Assembly (NCBI GenBank): GCA_040222455.1 | Contig: JAVKDD010000008.1 | Location: forward strand, 1-64,000 | Length of the DNA: 64,000 nt | Direction: 5' to 3' | DNA from: RHLJ01 sp040222455 | GTDB lineage: Bacteria; Bacteroidota; Rhodothermia; Balneolales; Balneolaceae | Part shown: positions 44,017-53,251 of the stretch, in pieces | Numbering within the stretch: the stretch's first letter is position 1 | Layout: each line of letters begins with the position of its first letter | Notes under the pieces: model-generated | What the model saw: the letters and a program-made list of their open reading frames with translations, nothing else | The model's database searches: none | Told to the model about the DNA's origin: nothing | Made by a program: the position numbers and the translations under genes

Positions 44017-45936
44017 TTATTTAATTAATAGCATTTTTTCTACGATTGAAATTCCCCCTACCCGAAGTTTATAAATATAAACTCCTGAAGATAAACCTGA
44101 AGCGTCAAAACTAACAGAATGTCTACCTCCAAATTTTTGACTTTGCTCCAACACAGAAACTTCTCTCCCTGTGATATCAAAAACTTTTAAGGAAACAAAC
44201 CCTGGCTTATCTATCGAGTAAACTATTTGCGTAGTTGGATTAAACGGATTAGGATAATTTTGATAAAGAGTAATTCCATTTGGTTTTTCATTACCAGGTT
44301 CTGCAAAAGTTCCCATTGAAAATTGATAGCTCCCAATTGGAAACGGAATTGTAGCTGTCGAATTTGAGCTCTCTCCTTCTAGCGCATCAACACCAGAAAA
44401 AGTCCAATTTAAAATATTAAAGCTGGAACTGTCGGGTCCTGTAAAGTCTTCTCGGTATGCCCATCCATCGGTATACTCCCAATCTGTACCTGTACCATCT
44501 ACATTTATCTCACCGAATGTATCTACAACAATTTCACTACCCGAAAATACCTTAGTTGTATCATAAAACAATTCTAAGGCATCGTCCCCATTTACAGCAA
44601 CTGAGAAATTGTCCGTAAAGTCGGTAGAAAAACCAAACCAGGTATTAAAATTATCCGTTTCAGTAGCTATATAAATGAAATCACCTTTTATAGCCGAACC
44701 TGATAATATAAATTCCACACCATCTGTACCTCCTCCATTGCTTGCAGAACCCAATCCGAAAACACTAAGGTCTGGAATATCTGCCGTTGCATAAAGTTCT
44801 ACTGTTTTTGGAGTTCCACCAGAAAGCGTACCATCCATTACGCCAGTAATAATTAAAGCATCGAAAGATGCGCTTGGGCCTGTAATAACTGTATCAGGTT
44901 TTGATTCTCCAAAGTCTACTACTTTAATTGAAGTTGCAATAAGTTCTGTTTGGTCAGTTCCTTCTTCCCAACTTACTTCCGCTTCTTTTATTGATTCGTA
45001 GTCTGATAAGTTAAAATCGGTATCAGAGGTGTCTTTTGCAGATAGCTCGTTCGTATACTTAAATTCAATGGTTCGTTCTTTATCTTCTTCAGTGTAGGTT
45101 AGATCAAAAGTTGTTTCTTCAATCATAGTAATCATACCTATAACTGGGTTAGGAACAGGATCAGGTTGAATAACCTCTCCATCAAAAAAGGCTCTTCGAA
45201 CTAGTGTTGTGTCATGTATAAATGGATTGCGATTTCCCTGTGCCTGTTCAGCACCTAAACTTCTGGCAACTTCTGCGGAATCTACTTTATCCATGTCGTG
45301 CCATGCTAAAAGCACATCTTTCATACCATTAAAAAAAGAAGCATCATCACTAACATCGTTGGTATTTTGATAAATAGCCCAGAAATAAAATATTGCTCGA
45401 GCGACATTCCCTTTATGATCTTCACGGGGTTCGAAACGACCTGGAGCATCTTCACTGTATAAATCTATATTCGAAGAAGGAATATTGCTTTGTCCATTAG
45501 TATCTCCTAAATACCACCAAGTAGTAGTTTCATTATCGGGTATTTCTGCAAACGGATCGCTTCCTCTAGCGCTATTTACTTCTACCAGGGTTGGAAATAA
45601 ATGATGGATATCGCCTCTCATTGGCTCATCGCTATCAAACTTACCTTGAGGCCAGGTATGTTCTGTATTAATTCCTTTCGAAAATGCGTCACCCCTTGTA
45701 TTTGCCGTAATCGTGAACCCGGTATAAACACAAACGATATTACCATTTTTATTATCAATTGAACCGTACATAGCATCACGGGCACTATTATATCCAAGAG
45801 GGTTTGTTACCGAATAATTTTCTTGTAAAAAAGTAATTAGCTCATCCTCAATGAGATTTGGTGCAATACTTTCATTTTGGGCAAATAAAGGAATACATAA
45901 AAAGGTGATTAGTACTACTAACAGCGTTTTTTTCAT
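44017..45936 (-). CDS. Secreted endonuclease I family protein with T9SS sorting domain
   Basis: I start at ATG 45934-45936 (MKKTLLVVLITFLCIPLFAQ, a signal peptide); the 18 codons before it look non-coding. The N-terminal half is an endonuclease I (beta-beta-alpha metal) domain with INTEHTWPQGKFDSDEPMRG and DIHHLFPTLVEVNSARG, His and Asn residues typical of the active site. The middle has a lamin-tail-like stretch (ELYATADIPDLSVFGLGSAS). The last 80 residues are a type A T9SS sorting domain (LYQNYPNPFNPTTQIVYSID to SGVYIYKLRVGGISIVEKML). It would degrade extracellular DNA, possibly for phosphate. It follows the CotH gene by 13 bases. Confidence 0.92.
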   Translation of the reverse strand: MKKTLLVVLITFLCIPLFAQNESIAPNLIEDELITFLQENYSVTNPLGYNSARDAMYGSIDNKNGNIVCVYTGFTITANTRGDAFSKGINTEHTWPQGKFDSDEPMRGDIHHLFPTLVEVNSARGSDPFAEIPDNETTTWWYLGDTNGQSNIPSSNIDLYSEDAPGRFEPREDHKGNVARAIFYFWAIYQNTNDVSDDASFFNGMKDVLLAWHDMDKVDSAEVARSLGAEQAQGNRNPFIHDTTLVRRAFFDGEVIQPDPVPNPVIGMITMIEETTFDLTYTEEDKERTIEFKYTNELSAKDTSDTDFNLSDYESIKEAEVSWEEGTDQTELIATSIKVVDFGESKPDTVITGPSASFDALIITGVMDGTLSGGTPKTVELYATADIPDLSVFGLGSASNGGGTDGVEFILSGSAIKGDFIYIATETDNFNTWFGFSTDFTDNFSVAVNGDDALELFYDTTKVFSGSEIVVDTFGEINVDGTGTDWEYTDGWAYREDFTGPDSSSFNILNWTFSGVDALEGESSNSTATIPFPIGSYQFSMGTFAEPGNEKPNGITLYQNYPNPFNPTTQIVYSIDKPGFVSLKVFDITGREVSVLEQSQKFGGRHSVSFDASGLSSGVYIYKLRVGGISIVEKMLLIK

Positions 45937-46003
45937 AAATGGAATAATTTGTTTCGCTAAAGATACAGCTTCAACTTTACGAAAACTCAATGGAGTTCTT
46001 AGT

Positions 46004-49000
46004 TTACTTTATCAATAACATTTTCTTGGTAAATACATTTTTACCTACTTCTAAACGATAAAAATATACCCCACTAGAATGTTCTGAAGCATCCCATGAA
46101 AATGTATGTACTCCTTGGGTGCGAATCTCGTCGGTTAAAACAGACACCTTTCTTCCAAGCATATCGAATATAGATAGTTTAACTCTCGACTGTTTTGGCA
46201 ACTCAAATGTTATACTTGTAGAGGGGTTGAATGGATTTGGGTAATTCTGTTTTAATAAAATTTCTGAAGGAACTTCTTCTTGATCTTCGTTAGATACAGG
46301 TAAAATGCTATTTATGGAACCTGGAGTGCCACCAAGTTTAATAGCCGCTGTCCAATTTTCTGGCAATGAATTATCCGATTCTGATTCGATTAACTCCAGG
46401 CTATATCCAGTGCCGTCTGCATTACTATCCCAAGGATCTTCATCATCATACTGAAGTGAATCTACCAGTAAACCAGTATCATCATATAACCGTATTTGAT
46501 CACTATTTCCTGAAAGATTGAATCCAAGTTCTCCTAATAACGGAGTTATACTTTCATACTGTGAATTAAAAGCCGTTAAATCCGCTGAAATAACTAAATA
46601 AGAATTGGGCGTCATTTCAGTGCCATTTTGAAATTCAAAAGTGTGCGAATCATCATCATCTTTTAAAATCCATCCACTTATATCTATGATAGCTTCAGTA
46701 GGATTATAAAGCTCTATCCAATCGCCTGATTCATTTGTTTCTGATGCGTTATACATAATTTCGTTTACTATTATATCCGCTGCCTCTCCTTCTATCTTTT
46801 CAAAATTTGCTGTATAGGTAATTCTGGATGTCGCTTCAATTTTGTGATTTGTTGAAGTTGAAGCTCCACTCCATGCAGTAAATCGATACCCTCTTTTGGG
46901 AATTGCTCTTAACTCTACTGGAACAGGTGAGTAGGTTACCGAGTTTTCTGTGTAAGAATCACCTATAAAATATCGACCTGCCCAAGGATAAGATTTAGGT
47001 TCTATTCTGTTTACTCTCACAATTCCATGTTCAGTATTTGAAGTATTTACTCTGATACTTGCCGGGTTTGTGACTTTAAAAAGGTCGATTAAAAACTCTT
47101 CCATATTACTTCCGCGAATATTCGCAAAATGTTTAAGCCCGTTTATTCTACTTTCCCAATTTGAAACGGAACCTCCCCATCTATCTTTATGAGCTGGCAT
47201 ATCGGAATCAATTATCTGTGATAATGAATCTATAACTGTATTTACATAACCAGCTTCAAAGGAGGTATTCATCAAATCTGCCATTCGATTTGTGAACTTT
47301 TTTATAAATTCTTCATTCTGGACAAACTTTCTAAATATTAGTGTTGACCAAGTATAGGTAGGCCAAGTATCTCTGTTCGAAATTAATGCAAAACGGAGTG
47401 TATTATGGTTTTCCCAACTACCTAATGATCCATCATGGTTACCGCCATTATAGTGATTAAAGCCAAAATCAGTGTCATACATAATCCATCGCCATTTACC
47501 ATTATTGGCACCATCTCTCCAATACTTGATATTATTGCCTGGCCAATCGGTATTTGCATAATAGATTTGAGCCGCCATATAGTCTATGTAATTATCTATA
47601 TCTACATGGTTTAAAATAGACTCATACTCGGCTTGATTTTGCAAATTTGCTGCGTTCACTTCATTATAAAACTCTCGAAATGCACCTTCATTACCATAAA
47701 TATAATCATCAATAAAAGGGCCTGCTAAATCAACATCTTCACTTCTAACATTACTATTTGAAGCAAGGAAATGCTCATTCACTTTCTCTCTAATGTTATG
47801 AATCCCCCAATATTCACCATTCAGATATACTACTGATGGCCGGAAAGCTTGATAATCGATCTCTGTACCCTGTGCTAATGTTTTCATGAGACCATCACGT
47901 AAGTGAGTATCATTAAAATCATTTCCCGAATTTCTAAGTACAAAAGCTTGAAATTTCTCTATATCCTTTTCCTCAAACAGTTTATAATCTAGTTCAGCGG
48001 TTCCATATTCTCCTCTAAAAAAAATAGATAAAGATTTCTGTGGCAGACTTCTACTACATCCTCCAAATATTTTAGCCCCTGCTGCTGAGCTAAACCCTAG
48101 GCTTCCATCTTTTTCATATAATTCAATATGTATTGGTATTTCCCAATCCTGGTTCCAGTTCCTGGGTCCAGTACAATTACCTGAAATTCCATTCGTTCCC
48201 TCGACATAAATACCCGTTTGGTCGCTCCAAAGATTCTCTGGGTTCGTGCTTACTGAAACTACAGGCAAATTATGATCGGTAGCAATTAAATATGTTTGCG
48301 TTATAATTTTACTTGGAAGTTTTCCTTCTTCTATCGAAATAAATCTAAAAACTGTAGTCTCTGTAATTGTTCTCGAATTTGTGCCCAATACCTGTGAGTT
48401 CTGTGTAGGTACACTTCCATCTGTTGTAAAGTATACCGTGTTACCAATACTTGCATTTACTAGTTCAAGTAAGGTTGTTGAAGCATATACGCCTCCTTTA
48501 TTAATAAACTCTGGTTCAGCCGAACGACTCATGAAACCTTGCGAAGTATTGGCTGATAAAGGAGTTGGGTCAAAGAATATGTATACATTACCATCAGCAC
48601 CTCTTCCAAATGATTCGTCGGAGAATAATTCGGGAAAAGTAAGTGAATCTTCAATACTTGAGTCGGGATTACTCAACCAAATTGTTTCCCCTTCTGCGCT
48701 TAATTTGAAGTTTAAATGAGTGGTTTTAATCCCATTTGCTGTCATATTAATTTGATCTGCAATACCTCTTGAGCTTTCCGGTTCTTCTGACCTAGAAATG
48801 GTAAGAAATGGTACCAGTGAAAGGTCAGATGATGCAGTACCTGAATTATGAATCTGAATCGCCAGTGTGTTCTCTCCCTCTACCAAAATATCTTTGTAGT
48901 CACTTATAGTAATTGCAGATAACTCTTCTCCCTTTACTAGTGCTGGATCATCAGTAAACGTTGTTGTAAAAGCGTTATAAGCAATTGGAGCGGCCCCAGT

Positions 49001-49627
49001 CAAGTTAAATCTAGAAATTTCAACTCCGTTTATATAGGCCACATAACCGTCATCGAAACTGATATGAAATAACAAACTGTCAATAATAGACAAATCATCT
49101 ATCGTAAAAGAAGTTCTGGTAAATATAGAAACGGTCCCATTAGGTACTATCGTTGCATCGTCGTCGTCTCCATATCCGATTCCAAAGGTTCCATTCTGCC
49201 AACTTGAATCATCAAAGCTATTTTGAATCCAAGTATTTGATACCGGGGCATTAGGAATAATATATTTTGTGACGTCACCTTCTTGAATTATTGTTTCCCA
49301 AAAACTTCTACTAAACCCTGAACTATTCCCTCTGTTTTTATCACTGGCAAAAACAAGGTGAAAGCCTTTTGCTGGAATTTCGGTTTCGGAAAATGTAAAC
49401 TTGAATAGATTCTCCGGGTCGTCTGAAATACCATACCCTAACAGATTGATAGTAGAGTCGGTTGGATTATAGAACTCAATCCAATCAGGGTTATCCCCGT
49501 CTTCGTCAGAAATACCTTGGCTATTGCTAGCTACTACTTCGTTAATAACAATCTGTGCTTTTACATTTTCAATCGATAATAAAATTATCACAAAGAAAAG
49601 CACTACTAATTTTAGTGGTGCAACCAA
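46004..49627 (-). CDS. Large secreted CotH/lamin-tail protein with T9SS sorting domain
   Basis: 1207 residues with a signal peptide (LVVLFFVIILLSIENVKAQ). Order of parts: lamin-tail domain (IVINEVVASNSQGISDEDGD), a carbohydrate-binding-like beta region, a second LTD remnant, a chitobiase-type repeat (NTVYFTTDGSVPTQNSQV), a CotH kinase-like domain (about residues 450-800; KSLSIFFRGEYG, NGEYWGIHNIREKVNEHF, WRWIMYDTDFGFNHY), an InlB-like repeat (GYRFTAWSGASTSTNHKI), another LTD (DIIVNEIMYNASETNESGDW) and a C-terminal T9SS domain (LLKQNYPNPFNPSTSITFEL). CotH proteins are atypical kinases in spores; the role of the secreted form is unknown. A 14-bp inverted repeat lies just upstream. Confidence 0.92.
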   Translation of the reverse strand: MVAPLKLVVLFFVIILLSIENVKAQIVINEVVASNSQGISDEDGDNPDWIEFYNPTDSTINLLGYGISDDPENLFKFTFSETEIPAKGFHLVFASDKNRGNSSGFSRSFWETIIQEGDVTKYIIPNAPVSNTWIQNSFDDSSWQNGTFGIGYGDDDDATIVPNGTVSIFTRTSFTIDDLSIIDSLLFHISFDDGYVAYINGVEISRFNLTGAAPIAYNAFTTTFTDDPALVKGEELSAITISDYKDILVEGENTLAIQIHNSGTASSDLSLVPFLTISRSEEPESSRGIADQINMTANGIKTTHLNFKLSAEGETIWLSNPDSSIEDSLTFPELFSDESFGRGADGNVYIFFDPTPLSANTSQGFMSRSAEPEFINKGGVYASTTLLELVNASIGNTVYFTTDGSVPTQNSQVLGTNSRTITETTVFRFISIEEGKLPSKIITQTYLIATDHNLPVVSVSTNPENLWSDQTGIYVEGTNGISGNCTGPRNWNQDWEIPIHIELYEKDGSLGFSSAAGAKIFGGCSRSLPQKSLSIFFRGEYGTAELDYKLFEEKDIEKFQAFVLRNSGNDFNDTHLRDGLMKTLAQGTEIDYQAFRPSVVYLNGEYWGIHNIREKVNEHFLASNSNVRSEDVDLAGPFIDDYIYGNEGAFREFYNEVNAANLQNQAEYESILNHVDIDNYIDYMAAQIYYANTDWPGNNIKYWRDGANNGKWRWIMYDTDFGFNHYNGGNHDGSLGSWENHNTLRFALISNRDTWPTYTWSTLIFRKFVQNEEFIKKFTNRMADLMNTSFEAGYVNTVIDSLSQIIDSDMPAHKDRWGGSVSNWESRINGLKHFANIRGSNMEEFLIDLFKVTNPASIRVNTSNTEHGIVRVNRIEPKSYPWAGRYFIGDSYTENSVTYSPVPVELRAIPKRGYRFTAWSGASTSTNHKIEATSRITYTANFEKIEGEAADIIVNEIMYNASETNESGDWIELYNPTEAIIDISGWILKDDDDSHTFEFQNGTEMTPNSYLVISADLTAFNSQYESITPLLGELGFNLSGNSDQIRLYDDTGLLVDSLQYDDEDPWDSNADGTGYSLELIESESDNSLPENWTAAIKLGGTPGSINSILPVSNEDQEEVPSEILLKQNYPNPFNPSTSITFELPKQSRVKLSIFDMLGRKVSVLTDEIRTQGVHTFSWDASEHSSGVYFYRLEVGKNVFTKKMLLIK

Positions 49628-49649
49628 TATTCTTAATCTCTTTTTAACT

Positions 49650-49680
49650 ATTACTTAGTACTTAATAAGTACTAAGTAAT
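49650..49680. promoter_or_regulatory. Perfect 14-bp inverted repeat upstream of the CotH gene
   Basis: ATTACTTAGTACTT (49650-49663) and its exact complement (49667-49680) are separated by AAT. It lies 23 bases before the CotH start codon and 71 bases after the msrA stop region. No T run follows, so an operator or a 5' leader hairpin is more likely than a terminator. Repeat arms of this length are unlikely by chance in AT-rich DNA but not impossible. Confidence 0.5.
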
Positions 49681-49750
49681 CAAAATAGGATATTTAAGCC
49701 TTAATTCTAAGGTGAAAGATTTTCTCAGAACTTTATAAATGGGTAAGAAG

Positions 49751-50371
49751 TTATGATGAAGTTTTCAATAAATGTTTAAACTCGTTTTTAAACTTTTTAA
49801 TCTTAGGGGCAATTACATAGGAACAGTAGCCCGCATTTGGGTTATTTTCAAAATAGTTCTGATGATAGTTTTCAGCAACGTAATAGTTTTTTAACGGCTC
49901 GATGGTAGTAACTATCGGATCATCCCATAGCCCTTCCTCTTCGATTTCCTTCAAAGATGTTTCTGCTATCTTCTTTTGCTCTTCATTGTGGTAAAAAATG
50001 ACAGATCTATATTGAGTTCCAACATCATTCCCTTGACGGTTTAATGTGGTTGGATTATGTGTATGCCAAAGTACCGTGAGAAGTTCATTATAACTGATCA
50101 CATCTGGGTCGAAATGAATTCTCGCTACTTCTGCATGACCTGTTCGCCCAGAAGTTACTGCTCGGTAAGATGGGTTTTCTACATGTCCACCAGAATACCC
50201 AGATTCTACATGTTCAATGCCTTCTACTAATTCGTAAACTGCTTCCACACACCAAAAACAACCTGCGCCAAATGTGGCGACTTCTAATTTCTTATCCATG
50301 TCTTGCGCAAAACTAATTGTTGAAAAGCTAAGTAATAGCCCTGTAATAAGTATTTTTTTAATCATAATCAT
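49751..50371 (-). CDS. msrA: Periplasmic peptide-methionine (S)-S-oxide reductase
   Basis: MsrA reduces methionine S-sulfoxide in damaged proteins. About 206 residues: a signal peptide (IKKILITGLLLSFSTISFAQ), then the catalytic motif FGAGCFWCVEAVYELVEG and VESGYSGGHVENPSYRAV, HTHNPTTLNRQGNDVGTQYR and VAENYHQNYFENNPN, all typical. The Met-Ile-Met start allows ATG 50371 or two codons later. The signal peptide puts the enzyme outside the cytoplasm, unlike the common cytosolic MsrA. No msrB gene is adjacent. Confidence 0.95.
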   Translation of the reverse strand: MIMIKKILITGLLLSFSTISFAQDMDKKLEVATFGAGCFWCVEAVYELVEGIEHVESGYSGGHVENPSYRAVTSGRTGHAEVARIHFDPDVISYNELLTVLWHTHNPTTLNRQGNDVGTQYRSVIFYHNEEQKKIAETSLKEIEEEGLWDDPIVTTIEPLKNYYVAENYHQNYFENNPNAGYCSYVIAPKIKKFKNEFKHLLKTSS

Positions 50372-50595
50372 TCCGACTCATTTATTTTTTTTAAATAAAC
50401 GAAATACTCCTTTGATGAGTATCACTAAATGTTAACATATTCCGTTTTTAAATAAGTCCTTTTCGAATAAATATATTAAATCAAGTTAAAACTCTATCTC
50501 CACTCAAAATTTTTGATAAATAACCGTATTATTTTACAAAAATTACCTTTACGAAGAATAAATACTATTCGTCTAAATTTCTCTTATCAAAGTTG

Positions 50596-51297
50596 ATGCA
50601 AACAAAATTACTATTACTTGGGTCTGTTTTACTCTTTATTAGCTGTAGCCCATTCAAAACAATACAAGTACTAAATGATGAGTACAACACCCCTACAAAA
50701 AACTATGACACCTCAATTACCTTATTACCATTTACTGATAAAATTGTAACTGAAGAAACACTTAATAATTATCTGGTAAATAATCCGGCCGAACGTAGCC
50801 TGATTAGTCAAACAAATCGGGATATTTTTAATAATTACTTTGGTCTCACTTTTTCAGAAACAACTACCGGAGAAGTAAAAAATTTAGTGGGTGCAGATCA
50901 ACTAAGTTTTGTTGATGAATTAGATTTTATTGATACCACTTTAACTTTAGATAAAAAAACAGAACTTTCTCTTTTGATTCCAGATAAAGGCAAGCTATTC
51001 CAAACAGACAACCCAACTGATTATTCATTACTAATTCAAAGTATAGTTTGGGAAACTACAGCAGTGGAAGAGCAAACCAAGCCGGTAGGGGGTAATATTG
51101 TACAGAGAATTGAATTTAAACTACGATTAAGTTACGCGCTTTGGGATAATAGAAAAGAGGCACTAGCGGGTTATGGTTTGATTAATGAGAAAAGATACCT
51201 TATCTCATTACCTGATAGAATATTCTATATTCAGTTTTTTGAAGAAATAAGTAGAATGATTGTTAGAAAAAGCCCTCTTCAGGAAAGGTATAGATAA
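50596..51297 (+). CDS. Hypothetical lipoprotein
   Basis: 233 residues with a lipoprotein signal (MQTKLLLLGSVLLFISCSPF; lipidated Cys in FISCSP). The mature protein has alternating strand and helix and no motif I can name (TILPFTDKIVTEETLNNYLV, LSLLIPDKGKLFQTDNPTDY, IEFKLRLSYALWDNRKEALA). The beta-rich end (YIQFFEEISRMIVRKSPLQ) and the lipid anchor suggest an outer-membrane-associated protein of the kind often seen in Bacteroidota. It is monocistronic with a terminator immediately after the stop. I chose ATG 50596; a TTG at 50593 would add one residue. Confidence 0.7.
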   Translation: MQTKLLLLGSVLLFISCSPFKTIQVLNDEYNTPTKNYDTSITLLPFTDKIVTEETLNNYLVNNPAERSLISQTNRDIFNNYFGLTFSETTTGEVKNLVGADQLSFVDELDFIDTTLTLDKKTELSLLIPDKGKLFQTDNPTDYSLLIQSIVWETTAVEEQTKPVGGNIVQRIEFKLRLSYALWDNRKEALAGYGLINEKRYLISLPDRIFYIQFFEEISRMIVRKSPLQERYR

Positions 51298-51300
51298 AAA

Positions 51301-51329
51301 AAGCAGCTGAAAATATTGTTCAGCTGCTT
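51301..51329. terminator. Bidirectional terminator between convergent genes
   Basis: A perfect 11-bp stem AAGCAGCTGAA/TTCAGCTGCTT (51301-51311 with 51319-51329) and 7-base loop lies 4 bases after the hypothetical lipoprotein stop, with A-rich sequence before it and a weak T/A tail after. It can serve both this gene and the convergent PKD lipoprotein gene. Confidence 0.85.
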
Positions 51330-51376
51330 ATTAAATGAATCTATGTTGAAAACCTAATTTCAGGTATTCATTTTAT

Positions 51377-53002
51377 TTATGAACGACCCTTTTTCTTTCG
51401 GTCTTTATCCTTTTTAGATTTTTTATCCTTTTTTCGATCGTCGTCATCGTCATCATCATCATCATCGTCGTCATCGTCGTCATCGTCGTAATGATCTTTG
51501 TCCTTTTCTTTAATTTTGATCTTATCAGCATCAATAATAGTTCCTGTTTGATCTATCATTGCATTTGACTTGATACTAACTTCTTTCGAAGTAAAGGTGG
51601 AATAACTTATATCCATAGATCTTTTAGACTTTAAATCAATCTTTTTACTTGCAGTTAGTATTGAATTGACTGATGACAGGGATTCTTTAGAATTAAAATC
51701 AATTTCTCGAGCCATGAAATTTGCATTATCTGCTAGCAATCCATCTCCTTTTAATTTTATTTTTTTTCCTGCTATCAGATCACTACCTGATACGTCTAAC
51801 ACTCCTTTTTTTGCTTCTAATTTTATGTCTTTATCTGCATATATATTACTTCTGACAGTCAATCTTTCAGCTTTAATATCTATTTTTTCAGAAGAGATCA
51901 GCGGAGTTAATGCGGGTATAACAACTGCATTTCTATCATTTTTGTACTTCCCATCAGCAAATTCTGATAACGGAATAATCTGATCGATCCCTCTATTAAA
52001 AGTCCCGTTCTCATTATAATCAACATAAGGACGTCCTTCTACTGTTATGGTTTCGGTATAGGTATCAGATACACCCGATACATTCGTAACAGTAAGAGTT
52101 ACTTCAAAACTACCACTATTTGGATAGAAATAGGAAGCTATAGATTCGCTTGAACTTTCACCATTTCCAAAGTCCCAGATATAAGTAAGTAACCCGCCAC
52201 TTGGATCATTAGATGAAGTTGCATCAAAAGTGGATGAACTTCCTAAAGCTGCTGCAACAATATGAGCTGATGCTGTTGGAATTGGGTTTACAATATTTAC
52301 AGTTACATCATCTGAATCTGTACCACCAAAACCATCATCGGCCGTAAGTGTGAAGTTATAAGTACCCACTTCAAGATCAATTGTGAGAAATGCACCACTG
52401 CCAACTTCAACATCATCTAATAACCAGTTTATTGCTATTCGGTCTCCATTTACATCTGATGTACCAGATCCATCCAGATCAACGGTTGTTAGCAATTCTG
52501 TAGCGTTAATTACAATATCTTCGCCTGCATCAGCTACTGGAGGAGTATTTGTTACTATAATTGTAACTTCATCTGAGGCTGATTCATTGCCATCACTTAC
52601 TGTTAAAACAAACTCGAATGTGCCTCTTTCAAGACTAAAAGTAAATGTTTCCTCCGTTGAAACTTCATTACCATTTAATATCCACTGGTATGTTAAGCGG
52701 TCTCCTTCGGGATCAGTTGAACCCGATCCATCTAATGTAACTTGTGTTTCAACACTCGTTGCCATTAGTGTTTGATCTTCTCCGGCATCAGCCATTAACC
52801 TGTTACTATTTTCTTCTGCATTAGCTGATTCAACTGTTGGGAGAGCATTCGACATCTCTGCACTTATTGAATTAACCGTTTTCTTTACACTTTCTTCTTG
52901 GATGTCTTCATCCAGTTGCGCGCCAACAGGGCTGTTTTTACACGACAATAGCGAAAATGCAGTTACCAGTATAATGGTAACACCTACATATAATTTTCTC
53001 AT
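51377..53002 (-). CDS. Lipoprotein with Ig-like/PKD domains, beta-helix repeats and a poly-Asp tail
   Basis: 541 residues. A lipoprotein signal (MRKLYVGVTIILVTAFSLLS then CKNSPVG) is followed by two Ig-like domains of the cadherin/REJ type (both opening with DAGED: ADAGEDQTLMATSVETQVTL and VADAGEDIVINATELLTTVD), a PKD domain (DPSGGLLTYIWDFGNGESSS), and about 150 residues of roughly 20-residue repeats (IKLEAKKGVLDVSGSDLIAG, IDLKSKRSMDISYSTFTSKE) that look like a beta-helix adhesin stem. The end is a run of exactly 17 Asp (codons 51437-51487) then about 20 Lys/Arg-rich residues. It is probably a surface protein; Asp might bind Ca2+. Confidence 0.85.
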   Translation of the reverse strand: MRKLYVGVTIILVTAFSLLSCKNSPVGAQLDEDIQEESVKKTVNSISAEMSNALPTVESANAEENSNRLMADAGEDQTLMATSVETQVTLDGSGSTDPEGDRLTYQWILNGNEVSTEETFTFSLERGTFEFVLTVSDGNESASDEVTIIVTNTPPVADAGEDIVINATELLTTVDLDGSGTSDVNGDRIAINWLLDDVEVGSGAFLTIDLEVGTYNFTLTADDGFGGTDSDDVTVNIVNPIPTASAHIVAAALGSSSTFDATSSNDPSGGLLTYIWDFGNGESSSESIASYFYPNSGSFEVTLTVTNVSGVSDTYTETITVEGRPYVDYNENGTFNRGIDQIIPLSEFADGKYKNDRNAVVIPALTPLISSEKIDIKAERLTVRSNIYADKDIKLEAKKGVLDVSGSDLIAGKKIKLKGDGLLADNANFMAREIDFNSKESLSSVNSILTASKKIDLKSKRSMDISYSTFTSKEVSIKSNAMIDQTGTIIDADKIKIKEKDKDHYDDDDDDDDDDDDDDDDDRKKDKKSKKDKDRKKKGRS

Positions 53003-53251
53003 AATCTCACCTCGAAATATTAATTAGAATGGTCTATACCACAAGCTTCAATTTTCTCTGTACCAATTTAGATTTTAGTACACTAATTAATCGAGTAAAC
53101 AGAAAAAATGCAAGATTATTAAAAATATTAGCTTATTCTAACTTTCGATAACCTGAATGCGGGCAAGCATTAAGTAAGGTTAATAGTTAAGATTGGGAAA
53201 TTTCCAAAATCTTTACTGTTCAATCTTGTTCTTCGTTTTTAAATATAAGCC

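Noticed and set aside
51437..51487. Microsatellite or CRISPR-like repeat
   Set aside because: It is an in-frame Asp codon run inside a clear gene.
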